Source: Thermoplasmata archaeon
GTDB taxonomy: Archaea > Thermoplasmatota > E2 > JACPAO01 > JAHFTW01
Direction: 5' to 3'
NCBI GenBank assembly: GCA_023269235.1
Contig: JAHFTW010000001.1
Location: 1-43,547 of the forward strand
DNA: 43,547 bases
Part shown: in pieces, positions 23,081 to 30,495 of the stretch
Numbering within the stretch: position 1 is the stretch's first letter
Layout of the letters: every line of letters starts with the position of its first letter
The notes under the pieces: model-generated
Told to the model about the DNA's origin: nothing
Database searches by the model: none
The model's input: only the letters and a program-made list of their open reading frames with translations
Position numbers and translations under genes: made by a program

Positions 23081-23959
23081 CTACGGGGCCGGGTCGCCGA
23101 GCGGGACGGTGGGGTCCAGGAGCCAGTCCGCCACCGTGGCCCAGAGCGGCTTCCCTGCGTCGCGGAAGAAGGTGAAATGGCCCACGCCCGGCGCGTCCGC
23201 GTCCACGATGCGCCAGTGCCGACGCTTGGCCCCTTGGTAGAACCCGAGCAGCGCCGCGACCGCGGCCGGCGGGGCGTAGAGGTCGCCCGCGATGGAGGCG
23301 CCGACGAGCGGGAACGTGGGCGCGGCGAACAGGCCGCGGACGTCCGACCCCGCCGCAAGGAGGTAGTTCGGGTCGCGGCCCCACTCGGCCCACTGCCGCG
23401 CGACGCCGGCGGGGAGGTCCTCGCCGAGGCCGAAGGCACCGGACGGGAAGAAACCCAGAAGCGGGGAAAGGGAGGGGATGAGCCCGTACCAGAGCGCGCC
23501 GATGACGAGCCGCTGCGCCGGGGGCCAGTGTCCGACCCAGCCGCTTTGCGCGCCCACGAAGAATGCTGCGTCCACCCGCTTGGCGGAGGGCGCGAAGCCG
23601 ACCATCTGCCCGCCAACGCTGTGCCCGACCACCACCAGGCGTCGCCCGGCGCGTTGGGCATCGGCCCAGAGGAGCGCGCCTTCCAGGTCGAGGCGACCCC
23701 ACTCCTCCATCTTGGCGTGGAAGCCACGCAGCTGCTTGGGCGCGGAGCCCCCGACGCCCCGGTAATCGAACGTCACCACCTCGAAGCCGCGCTGGGCCAG
23801 TACTTTCGCGAACGGCGCATAGAACGAGCGCTTGACGCCGGTCGCGCCCGCCACAACGGCGATGGCGTGGCTGCGACGAGGCGTGAGGACGCTGGCGGCC
23901 AACTGGAACCCGTCGAGCGCGGGGATGGCGACGTCCGGGCGCAGCAGCGCATCCTTCAC
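23081..23959 (-). CDS. Alpha/beta hydrolase
   Basis: The 292-residue protein has the alpha/beta-hydrolase core: VTFDYRGVGGSAP after strand 4, the nucleophile elbow GHSVGGQ (Ser at about residue 113), and a likely catalytic His in GVGHFTFFRD near residue 262. Between them is a lid-like region rich in Trp and Pro. It resembles COG4757-type predicted hydrolases. The substrate is unknown, perhaps a lipid or ester. GTG 23959 lies 26 bases from the shared TATA-like element at 23981-23990. The gene is downstream of, and divergent from, the small Cys-protein gene at 24010. Confidence 0.8.
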   Translation of the reverse strand: MKDALLRPDVAIPALDGFQLAASVLTPRRSHAIAVVAGATGVKRSFYAPFAKVLAQRGFEVVTFDYRGVGGSAPKQLRGFHAKMEEWGRLDLEGALLWADAQRAGRRLVVVGHSVGGQMVGFAPSAKRVDAAFFVGAQSGWVGHWPPAQRLVIGALWYGLIPSLSPLLGFFPSGAFGLGEDLPAGVARQWAEWGRDPNYLLAAGSDVRGLFAAPTFPLVGASIAGDLYAPPAAVAALLGFYQGAKRRHWRIVDADAPGVGHFTFFRDAGKPLWATVADWLLDPTVPLGDPAP

Positions 23960-23980
23960 GCGGCGCCAAAACGTTCCAGG

Positions 23981-23990
23981 CTTTGTAAGC
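23981..23990. promoter_or_regulatory. Bidirectional TATA-like element
   Basis: CTTTGTAAGC is centred at 23985, 25 bases from GTG 24010 (+) and 26 bases from GTG 23959 (-). It is the only AT-rich element in the 50-base gap. On the minus strand it reads GCTTACAAAG, equally TATA-like, so both leaderless transcripts could start from it. Confidence 0.6.
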
Positions 23991-24009
23991 GGGCCGCCCT
24001 GGAGACGCC

Positions 24010-24309
24010 GTGCCCGCGAAGGCCCACTGCCCCCGCTGCGCCGGCTACGAAGACCAGGTCATGCGCCGGAAATCGGGCGAGACGCTGCCGGCCAACGTGA
24101 CGCCGTGCGCCTCCTTCGAGATGTCCGACCGGTTCCGGGACTGGGCCGTCGAGCGCATGCGCGGCGAGGTCGGCGGCACCATCTCCGCGGCCGGGCTGGA
24201 CCGCATGGCCATCCTCAAAGGGAAGACCCCGCCGAAGCCGTCCGCCGTATCTGCGGTCTCAGACGCCGACGATGTAGCGCAGGAAAAGGAAGACGCCGAG
24301 GACGCCTAG
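24010..24309 (+). CDS. Small Cys-containing protein
   Basis: This 99-residue protein begins VPAKAHCPRCAGYEDQVMRR with a CPRC knuckle and one further Cys (TPCASFEM), so a zinc site is incomplete unless formed in a dimer. The rest is charged with an acidic tail (QEKEDAEDA). Start GTG 24010 is supported by the shared TATA-like element. The last 51 bases overlap the 3' end of the convergent gene at 24259. No family is recognised. Confidence 0.5.
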   Translation: MPAKAHCPRCAGYEDQVMRRKSGETLPANVTPCASFEMSDRFRDWAVERMRGEVGGTISAAGLDRMAILKGKTPPKPSAVSAVSDADDVAQEKEDAEDA

Positions 24310-25152
24310 CCCTGTCCAGGCGAAGCGCTTCACCCAGACGAGCCGGGCGTAGGCCGCCTCCGCCGCGGCGGCGCGCGTCTGCAGGAGCGGCGGAAGGTCC
24401 ACCTCGAGGAGTCCAGGCTCCGGATGGGCGGCCATCAACGTCGAGGCATGCTCCATGGCCACGAGCTCGGGGTCGCGCCGCGACGTCGCCGCGGGTGTTG
24501 GGGCGTTGAGCCAATCGAAGCTGGAGGCCGGCCCAGCGGGGATGGAGGCCAAAGGGGTTGTGGAGGGGACGAGAGGCTCGAGCACGGCCGGCGCGTCCAC
24601 GAGCAACTCTTCAGCCGACGAGAGCGGCGTGACCTCGGCGGCGGGCGCAGGCGTGGCGGGGACCTTGGGCTTCGTGAGCGCCTCGATCCACTCCTCCACC
24701 TCGATGGCGCGCGACGGGCCCGACGGCCACGGCGCGGGGGACTCCTTGCGGCCCGAATTGGGCCACGGGTGGGACTCCATCTCGGTGCGCAGGACCTGGG
24801 CGCTCGTCGGCGGCGCCGGCTCCTGGAGTGCCTCCTCGTCCACCAAGACGACGGCCATCTGGGCCGCCATGCGGCGCAGGAGCCCGTCGGGGGAGGGGCA
24901 GGCCAGGACCGGGGTCGCTCCGATGTCCTTCGCGAGGCCGCGGATGAGGACGACCTCGTGCTCGTCCACGCCGCCCGCGTCGCCGAAGCTGACCGCCAGC
25001 GCCCCGAGGCCGCCCTCGGCCACCAAACGCATCGGGTAGACGCGCTCGGAGGCGCCGCGCACTTTGACGTTCTCGTGCACGGTGTAGCCGCGGCGGCGGT
25101 AGAACTCGGCCACGCGGGACGGGAAATCCGGCGACGCGGCAAGCTCAAGCAT
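24259..25152 (-). CDS. Tail-anchored protein with restriction-endonuclease-fold-like N-terminus
   Basis: In this 297-residue protein, residues 1-110 resemble the Mrr-type nuclease fold seen in archaeal membrane proteins: RVAEFYRRRGYTVHENVKV, then ALAVSFGDAGGVDEHEVVLI and GATPVLACPSPDGLLRRMA. The expected catalytic Lys of (D/E)xK is not evident, so activity is doubtful. A long Pro/Ala-rich disordered region follows, and one transmembrane helix near the C-terminus (TGLGVLGVFLFLRYIVGV) makes it tail-anchored. A TATA-like GTTTATTCC (25176-25184) is centred 27 bases before ATG 25152. Known relatives are poorly characterised; a role in sensing or cleaving DNA at the membrane is possible. Confidence 0.5.
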   Translation of the reverse strand: MLELAASPDFPSRVAEFYRRRGYTVHENVKVRGASERVYPMRLVAEGGLGALAVSFGDAGGVDEHEVVLIRGLAKDIGATPVLACPSPDGLLRRMAAQMAVVLVDEEALQEPAPPTSAQVLRTEMESHPWPNSGRKESPAPWPSGPSRAIEVEEWIEALTKPKVPATPAPAAEVTPLSSAEELLVDAPAVLEPLVPSTTPLASIPAGPASSFDWLNAPTPAATSRRDPELVAMEHASTLMAAHPEPGLLEVDLPPLLQTRAAAAEAAYARLVWVKRFAWTGLGVLGVFLFLRYIVGV

Positions 25153-25175
25153 AGGCCTCTCGACCTGTTCTCAGG

Positions 25176-25184
25176 AATAAACGG
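25176..25184 (-). promoter_or_regulatory. TATA-like element for tail-anchored protein gene
   Basis: GTTTATTCC on the minus strand is centred 27 bases upstream of ATG 25152. Confidence 0.5.
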
Positions 25185-25238
25185 GTTTCGAGTTGTTCCG
25201 GGGCGAGCCTTCATGGCCGGCGCCTTGCTCGACGGCGC

Positions 25239-25559
25239 ATGGAGCGCCTCGTCCTGGCCCGCCGCGCCTTCGTCTCCGGCGTGGTGCTGGGGCTCGTCGC
25301 GGTGGGGCTCTCCGCGGTCGCGGACGGCCTCGACGCGACGGCCCGCTCCGAGCAGGCGACCTGCGACCAGGCCGGCCCCGCCTTCAGCGGGCTCTGCCAG
25401 GCGGGCCTCTGGCGGCTTGCCGCCGAGACCACCCGGACCGGCGTGGGGCTCGTGGCCGCGGCCGGCGTGCTCCTCGTCCTGTTCGGCGCGGTCCGTTCGC
25501 GTGTCCGCTCCCGTCCCAAGGAGACCAAGCCCGACGTCGCGGAATGGGGCAAGAGGTAG
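25239..25559 (+). CDS. Small two-helix membrane protein
   Basis: This 106-residue protein has two transmembrane helices (about residues 9-29 and 66-87). The loop between them has two Cys in ATCDQAGPAFSGLCQAG that may form an extracellular disulfide. A basic tail (RSRVRSRPKETK) would be cytoplasmic. No family is recognised. It lies between the divergent tail-anchored protein gene and leuS. Confidence 0.6.
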   Translation: MERLVLARRAFVSGVVLGLVAVGLSAVADGLDATARSEQATCDQAGPAFSGLCQAGLWRLAAETTRTGVGLVAAAGVLLVLFGAVRSRVRSRPKETKPDVAEWGKR

Positions 25560-25606
25560 TGCAGGCCCGCGGGCGTCGTCGGCGCCCTGCCGCGCGAGCC
25601 CCCACC

Positions 25607-25613
25607 CTTAAAC
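25607..25613 (+). promoter_or_regulatory. TATA-like element for leuS
   Basis: CTTAAAC is centred 29 bases upstream of ATG 25639, indicating a leaderless leuS mRNA. Confidence 0.6.
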
Positions 25614-25638
25614 TCGGGTCCCGGCGTCGCACGATTGC

Positions 25639-28536
25639 ATGGCAGAGTGGGACTTCGGCGCCATCACCCCCAAATGGCAGGCGCGCTGGGCGGCTGCGGG
25701 GCTGCAGCACGCCGACCGGACCGCGTCCGGCAAGCCGACCTACTTTGTCCACTTCGCGTACCCCGGCATCTCGGGCTACCTGCACGTCGGGCACATGCGG
25801 GGCTTCACCTACACCGACGTCTTCGCGCGCTACAAGCGCATGACGGGGCACGACGTCCTGTTCCCTGCCGGCTTCCACGCCTCCGGCATCCCCGCGGTCG
25901 CCTTCGCGGCCGAGGTCAAGCGCGGCGAGAAGACGGAGTACCTGCGCGCGAACGGCTACACGGGCCCCATCGAGGCGCTCGGCGACCCGCGCGCCGTCGT
26001 GGACTACTTTGCCCGGGTGTACACGGACGACTACTGGAAGGCGTTCGGCCTCCTCATCGACGAGCGGCGCAACTGCACCACCATCGACCCCGGCTACTCC
26101 AAGTTCATCCAGTGGCAGTTCCGCGCGCTCAAGGCGAAGGGATACCTCGTGCAGAAGCCGCACTATGCGCCGTTCTGCCCCGTCGCCGGCCCCGTCGCCG
26201 TGGACAAGTCGGAGACCGACATCAAGCAGGGCGGCTCCGCCGAGATCTTGGAATACACGGTCCTGAAGTTCACCCTCCCCGCCGGCGTCATCCACGACGA
26301 AGAGGTCATCGTTCCCTGCGCCACGCTGCGCCCGGAGACGGTGTACGGCTGCACGAACGTCTGGATCCGCCCGGATGGCGAGTACCAACTCGTGCGCGTC
26401 TGGGCCGATGGCGCCGTGAAGGACTCCGACCCGTCCGAGTTGTGGCTCGTGTCGCGCGACGGCCAGCGCAAGCTGGAGTGGCAGTTCGAGCGCGCCGTGG
26501 ACCTGCCCGGCAATGTCCCCGCCCGCACCTTGCTCGGCGCAATGGTCACCGCGCCGCTCTCGGGCAAGCTGGTCCCGATCGTCGGCGGCTCGTTCGTGGA
26601 CCCCGCCATCGCGACCGGCGTCGTCATGTCGGTGCCCGGCCACGCGCCATTCGACTACGCCGCGTACCGCGACGCGGGCCTTCCCGACGACAAGATTCCC
26701 CAGATCGCCAAGGTGGAGGGCGCCCCCGTCGGTCTGCCCGCGAAGCTCGCTTGCGCCAGGCACAACGTGCGCACCCAGGCTGACAAGGACGCCCTCGACG
26801 CGGCCACCGAGGAGCTCTACTCGGAGGAGTTCAACAAGGGCGTTCTGACGGAGGCGTGCGGCCCCTACGCGGGCAAGCGCATCAAGGCCGTGAAGGACCA
26901 GATCAAGGCCGACCTGCTCGCCTCCGGCGATGCCCGTTTGCTGCGTCAGTTCAGCGAGCTCGTCATCAGCCGCGCCGGCGAGGTCGTCGGCATCAAGCGC
27001 ATCCCCGACCAGGACTTCATCCACTACGCGGACAAGCCGTGGACGGAGAAGGCGAAGGCGCACGCCGCGAGCATGGCGGTCTTCCCGCAGAAGTACAAGG
27101 ACGAGCTGCCCAACGTCCTCGACTGGTTCGGCGACCGCGCCTGCGTCCGCCGCGGCGCATGGCTTGGCACCGAGTTCCCGTTCAAGCCCGGGTGGATCGT
27201 CGAGCCCATCGCGGACTCGACGTTCTACCCGTGGTTCTACCTCGTCCAGCGCTACCTCAAATCCGAGCGCAACCCGAGCCCGCCGATGGGCGGCCTCGCC
27301 GTCGAAGAGCTGACGGACGCGTTCTTTGACTACGCCTTCAACGGCAGGGGCAAGCCCGCGAAGCCCGTCTGGGACGAGGTCCGTCGTGACGTCCAGCACT
27401 GGGGCCCGGTGGACATCAACCTAGGAGGCAAGGAGCACCAGACCGTCCACTTCCCAGTCTACATCATGACGAACGTCGCGCTCCTCGACGACCCCTCGAT
27501 GTGGCCGAAGGGCATCTTCGTGAACTGGTGGGTCACGCAGAAGGCCGGCGCCAAGATCAGCAAGTCCAAGGGCGGCGCGGAGCCCATCCCGGGGGCGGCC
27601 GCGAAGTACGGCGTGGACGCGATGCGTCTCTACTACTGCCACGTCGGCTCCCCGCACGTGGACATCGAGTGGGACCCGGAGATTGTCTACGACTACCGCA
27701 AGCATGTTGAGCGCGTCACCCGCAGCGTGGACGACGCGCTGGCCGCGACCGGAGCCGCCGGCCCGATGGACGCCTGGCTTCGCTCTGCGTTCTCCAAGGT
27801 CCTCGCGACCGCACGGACCGCCTACGAAGGCTACGACCTGCGCGGCGCCGCGGGCACCCTCGTGTACGAGGTCCCCGAACTGCTGCGCTGGTACGCCCGC
27901 CGCGGCGGCGCCAACCGCGACCTCCTGCGCTCCATCGTCGCCGACTGGGCGAAGGCGCTCTGCCCTATCATCCCCCACGTCGCCGAGGAGGTCTTCGAGC
28001 GCGCCGGCGGGAAGGGTCTGTGCTCGGTCGCAGACTTCCCCGTCCCCGCCGCCGTGAATGACGACGCCCTCGCCGCCGAGGAGCACCTGCGCGCCGTCCT
28101 CGAGGACATCAAGACCGTCCAGACACTCGCCAAGCTCCCCAAGCTCACAGGCCTCACGCTCTACACGACGCCCGTGTGGAAGCGCGCGCTGGCCGGCAAG
28201 GCGGTCCGCATGGCCGCCGAAGGTGGAGGCAAGCTCAACGTCGGGAAGTTCATGGGCGAGGTCATGGCCGACCCCGCCAACCGCGAGCGCGGCAAAGAGG
28301 TCCAGGCGTTCACGGGCAAGCTGCCCAGCCAGGTCGTGCAGTTCACGCAGGCGCAGCGAGCGCTGCTTGCGAGCGAGACTGACGAGGGCGCCATCCTGCA
28401 CGATGCGGCGTCGTTCCTCGCCGCGGAACTGGGCGTCCCCACGGTCGCCGTCTTCGCCGCCGACGACCCGGCAGCCCCGGAGCATCCGAAGCGCGGCGTG
28501 GCGGCCCCGCTCAAGCCGGGAATCGCCGTTTCCTGA
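25639..28536 (+). CDS. leuS: Leucyl-tRNA synthetase, archaeal type
   Basis: This 965-residue class I aminoacyl-tRNA synthetase charges tRNA-Leu with leucine. The HIGH motif is HVGH (residues 49-52, in GYLHVGHMRGFTYTD) and the KMSKS motif is KISKS (residues 639-643). The CP1 editing domain lies between, including a TLRPETVYGCTNVWI segment (about 230-245) typical of Leu/Ile/Val enzymes. Length and the position of the editing insertion fit the archaeal/eukaryotic form rather than the bacterial one. The C-terminal domain runs to residue 965 with Pro/Ala-rich ending. The gene is flanked downstream by a long, less GC-rich intergenic stretch. Confidence 0.96.
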   Translation: MAEWDFGAITPKWQARWAAAGLQHADRTASGKPTYFVHFAYPGISGYLHVGHMRGFTYTDVFARYKRMTGHDVLFPAGFHASGIPAVAFAAEVKRGEKTEYLRANGYTGPIEALGDPRAVVDYFARVYTDDYWKAFGLLIDERRNCTTIDPGYSKFIQWQFRALKAKGYLVQKPHYAPFCPVAGPVAVDKSETDIKQGGSAEILEYTVLKFTLPAGVIHDEEVIVPCATLRPETVYGCTNVWIRPDGEYQLVRVWADGAVKDSDPSELWLVSRDGQRKLEWQFERAVDLPGNVPARTLLGAMVTAPLSGKLVPIVGGSFVDPAIATGVVMSVPGHAPFDYAAYRDAGLPDDKIPQIAKVEGAPVGLPAKLACARHNVRTQADKDALDAATEELYSEEFNKGVLTEACGPYAGKRIKAVKDQIKADLLASGDARLLRQFSELVISRAGEVVGIKRIPDQDFIHYADKPWTEKAKAHAASMAVFPQKYKDELPNVLDWFGDRACVRRGAWLGTEFPFKPGWIVEPIADSTFYPWFYLVQRYLKSERNPSPPMGGLAVEELTDAFFDYAFNGRGKPAKPVWDEVRRDVQHWGPVDINLGGKEHQTVHFPVYIMTNVALLDDPSMWPKGIFVNWWVTQKAGAKISKSKGGAEPIPGAAAKYGVDAMRLYYCHVGSPHVDIEWDPEIVYDYRKHVERVTRSVDDALAATGAAGPMDAWLRSAFSKVLATARTAYEGYDLRGAAGTLVYEVPELLRWYARRGGANRDLLRSIVADWAKALCPIIPHVAEEVFERAGGKGLCSVADFPVPAAVNDDALAAEEHLRAVLEDIKTVQTLAKLPKLTGLTLYTTPVWKRALAGKAVRMAAEGGGKLNVGKFMGEVMADPANRERGKEVQAFTGKLPSQVVQFTQAQRALLASETDEGAILHDAASFLAAELGVPTVAVFAADDPAAPEHPKRGVAAPLKPGIAVS

Positions 28537-28700
28537 ACTTAGACTGGAATTGTTCGGGGGATGAACCAACCTTCGCTTCCGATGGAAAATGTTCAGGATT
28601 CAGCCCATTTCACCCCCCATTTTCAAGTCCAACCGGGTTTGAAGCCTTTCCACTCTGCTCAAATACGTCCACTGTCCAATGCTGGGGTGAAGGTGAATCC

Positions 28701-28751
28701 ATGAGCGGACCCGGTTGCGGAACAGACACGCACGACCACTTCTACTGGTAG
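28701..28751 (+). CDS. Candidate 16-residue micropeptide
   Basis: The frame encodes MSGPGCGTDTHDHFYW and stops at TAG. It is preceded by an archaeal Shine-Dalgarno match GGTGA 4 bases upstream (within GGGGTGAAGGTGAATCC) and by a TATA-like CTCAAATACG (about 28657-28666), which would place transcription start near 28690. A hairpin overlaps its stop. One Cys, two His and an aromatic end could bind metal or be modified. With only 16 codons, coding cannot be proven; a small RNA is the alternative. Confidence 0.3.
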   Translation: MSGPGCGTDTHDHFYW

Positions 28752-28770
28752 GTTCAGCGGAACCTTGGTT
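28751..28770 (+). terminator. Hairpin terminator candidate after micropeptide ORF
   Basis: GGTTC-AGCG-GAACC (28751-28764) is a perfect 5-bp stem followed by TTGGTT. It begins on the last base of the micropeptide stop codon. The T-run is weak. Confidence 0.35.
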
Positions 28771-28820
28771 TCCAGTGCGGGTGTCAGGGCGTCTCGTCCC
28801 GTCGCGAAGACTAGCGGGCG

Positions 28821-29042
28821 TCAGAGCGGCCGCTTCCCCAACATTTTGGCGTAGAACCCGTTCGGGAACCCCTTGAGGCTCGCGTTGTAGGCCGCCACCG
28901 CGGCGCCGCCCTCCCGGAGCGCCCGGCCGCGGGCGCGGGAGAACCGGACGACGAACCAGAAGAACCCCGCCGTGTAGAGCACGGCGAGGACATCAAGGAA
29001 CAAGATGCCAAACGGCCAGGATGCGACGTCCAGGTCCAGCAC
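28821..29042 (-). CDS. Small single-helix membrane protein
   Basis: This 73-residue protein begins at GTG 29042 with one transmembrane helix (about residues 10-32, FGILFLDVLAVLYTAGFFWF) and a basic, hydrophilic C-terminal half. No family is recognised. It is divergent from glutamate dehydrogenase: its start codon is 54 bases from the gdhA start, and the TATA box midway could serve both genes. Confidence 0.55.
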   Translation of the reverse strand: MLDLDVASWPFGILFLDVLAVLYTAGFFWFVVRFSRARGRALREGGAAVAAYNASLKGFPNGFYAKMLGKRPL

Positions 29043-29063
29043 GGCGCGCCGCCACCTCCCGCC

Positions 29064-29074
29064 GGATTTATAGC
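29064..29074. promoter_or_regulatory. Bidirectional TATA box, gdhA and small membrane protein
   Basis: GGATTTATAGC is centred at about 29069, 27 bases from ATG 29096 (+) and 27 bases from GTG 29042 (-). On the minus strand it reads GCTATAAATCC, an excellent TATA box. It is the only candidate in the gap. Confidence 0.65.
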
Positions 29075-29095
29075 ACGACCCCTTCGCCGTATCCG

Positions 29096-30361
29096 ATGGC
29101 GCAGGTCGGAGTCAACCCCTACGAGATGGCCCTTGAGCAGCTCAAGACCGTGGCCAAGCGCATGAAACTGGACCCCAACCTGCACGAGGTCCTCAAGCAC
29201 CCCATGCGCAGCCTCGAGGTCTACCTGCCCGTTCGCATGGACAACGGCACCATCAAGGTGTTCACCGGCTACCGCGTCCAGCACTCGATGGCGCGCGGCC
29301 CCGCCAAAGGCGGCGTGCGCTTCCACCAGAACGTCACCCTCGACGAGGTCAAGGCGCTCTCGATGTGGATGACCTGGAAATGCGCCGTCGTCGGCATCCC
29401 CTACGGCGGCGCCAAGGGCGGCGTCATCGTCAACCCCAAGGACCTCACCGACTCTGAGCTGGAGCGCCTCGCGCGCCGCTACTTCAGCGAGATCAGCATC
29501 ATCATCGGCGAGCAGAAGGACATTCCCGCCCCCGACGTCAACACGAACGCGCAGACGATGGCGTGGTTCATGGACACCTACAGCATGGGCAAGGGCTACG
29601 CCGTCCCCGCCATCGTCACCGGCAAGCCCGTTGACCTCGGCGGGTCCGAGGGCCGCGAGAAGGCCACCAGCCGTGGCATCTCGTTCTGCGTCCGCGAAGC
29701 CGCCAAGGTTCTCCACTTCGACCTGCACGGCGCCACCGTCGCCATCCAAGGCTTCGGCAATGTCGGCGGCAACTCGGCCCCCCTCCTTGCCGAGATGGGC
29801 TGCAAGATTGTCGCCGTGAGCGACGTCTCCGGCGGCATCCATGACCCCAAGGGCTTCGACGTCCCGAAGCTGATGGCGTACGTGAAGCAGAGCGGCGGCG
29901 TCAAGGGCTTCCCAGGCTCGAAGGACATCTCGAACGCGCAGCTCCTGGAGCTCAAGGTGGACGTCCTCGTCCCCGCCGCCCTCGAAGGCGTCATCACGAA
30001 GGAGAACGCGCCCAAGATCGACTGCAAGATCCTCGCCGAGGGCGCCAACGGCCCCACGACGCCGGAGGCCGACGAGATTCTCCTGAAGAAGGGCGTCTTC
30101 GTCATCCCTGACGTCCTCTGCAACGCCGGCGGCGTCACCGCGAGCTACTTCGAATGGGTCCAGGGCCTGCAATCCTTCTTCTGGACCGAGGCCGAGGTCA
30201 ACGAGAAGCTCAACGAGATCATGACCAAGGCGTTCCACCAGGTCCACGACATCTGGCTGCGCGAAACCAAGGTCAGCCCGCTCACGATGCGCCAGGCCGC
30301 CTACATGCTGGCCGTCCAGCGCGTCGCGGATGCGGTCCGCAAGCGCGGCATCTTCCCCTGA
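29096..30361 (+). CDS. gdhA: Glutamate dehydrogenase
   Basis: The 421-residue hexameric-type enzyme interconverts glutamate and 2-oxoglutarate plus ammonia with NAD(P). It links nitrogen and carbon metabolism in the cytoplasm. Substrate-binding and catalytic residues are visible: Lys71 in ARGPAKGGVRFH, Lys95 in MTWKCAVVG and catalytic Lys107 in PYGGAKGGV. The Rossmann motif is GFGNVGGNSAP near residue 222, and CNAGGVTASYFEW lies near residue 345. ATG 29096 fits family length and leaderless spacing from the TATA box. Its 3' end is followed at once by an array of five hairpins. Confidence 0.95.
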   Translation: MAQVGVNPYEMALEQLKTVAKRMKLDPNLHEVLKHPMRSLEVYLPVRMDNGTIKVFTGYRVQHSMARGPAKGGVRFHQNVTLDEVKALSMWMTWKCAVVGIPYGGAKGGVIVNPKDLTDSELERLARRYFSEISIIIGEQKDIPAPDVNTNAQTMAWFMDTYSMGKGYAVPAIVTGKPVDLGGSEGREKATSRGISFCVREAAKVLHFDLHGATVAIQGFGNVGGNSAPLLAEMGCKIVAVSDVSGGIHDPKGFDVPKLMAYVKQSGGVKGFPGSKDISNAQLLELKVDVLVPAALEGVITKENAPKIDCKILAEGANGPTTPEADEILLKKGVFVIPDVLCNAGGVTASYFEWVQGLQSFFWTEAEVNEKLNEIMTKAFHQVHDIWLRETKVSPLTMRQAAYMLAVQRVADAVRKRGIFP

Positions 30362-30490
30362 GCGAAATCGCTGCGCGATTTCGCCCCATGCGCTGGGGCC
30401 CTCCGGGCCCCAGACCCCTCGGGGGACGACCGTGGGCTCTCGCTTGGGCGAGCGCCCAGTAGGCCACCTACGGGGGGTCGCTCCGCGACC
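30362..30490. terminator. Array of five hairpins between convergent gdhA and Cys-cluster gene
   Basis: Nearly the whole gap is consecutive stems. 30362-30384 is GCGAAATCGC-TGC-GCGATTTCGC. 30393-30413 is CTGGGGCCC, TCC, GGGCCCCAG. 30433-30458 has two stacked 5-bp stems with one mismatch and a TTGG loop. 30459-30471 is GTAGG-CCA-CCTAC. 30476-30490 is GGTCGC-TCC-GCGACC. Loops are 3-4 bases. The first stem starts on the base after the gdhA stop. It could stop both converging transcripts or protect their 3' ends; function is inferred. Confidence 0.75.
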
Positions 30491-30495
30491 ACCCA

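Larger units (their letters stand above)
28537..28820. other. Intergenic region of lower G+C with candidate small transcription unit
   Basis: This 284-base gap between the converging leuS and the gene at 28821 is clearly less GC-rich than the rest. It contains the candidate micropeptide unit annotated separately. The first 100 bases contain C/T-rich stretches (for example CCATTTCACCCCCCATTTTC) that could terminate leuS transcription. I find no tRNA, SRP RNA or RNase P RNA signature. Confidence 0.6.

Noticed and set aside
21548-24100. 850-codon plus-strand frame across TopVI-B and hydrolase
   Set aside because: Antisense to two genes with full catalytic motifs; no domain in the translation.
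25384-27399. 671-codon minus-strand frame across leuS
   Set aside because: Antisense shadow of leuS with Val/Asp/Gly-rich translation.
28537-28820. Possible SRP RNA, RNase P RNA or tRNA in the lower-GC gap
   Set aside because: No T-loop, SRP tetraloop motif or RNase P core sequence could be found, so only a small-ORF candidate is reported.
30362-30490. CRISPR-like array
   Set aside because: The five stems differ in sequence and spacing and there is no repeated unit or cas gene.
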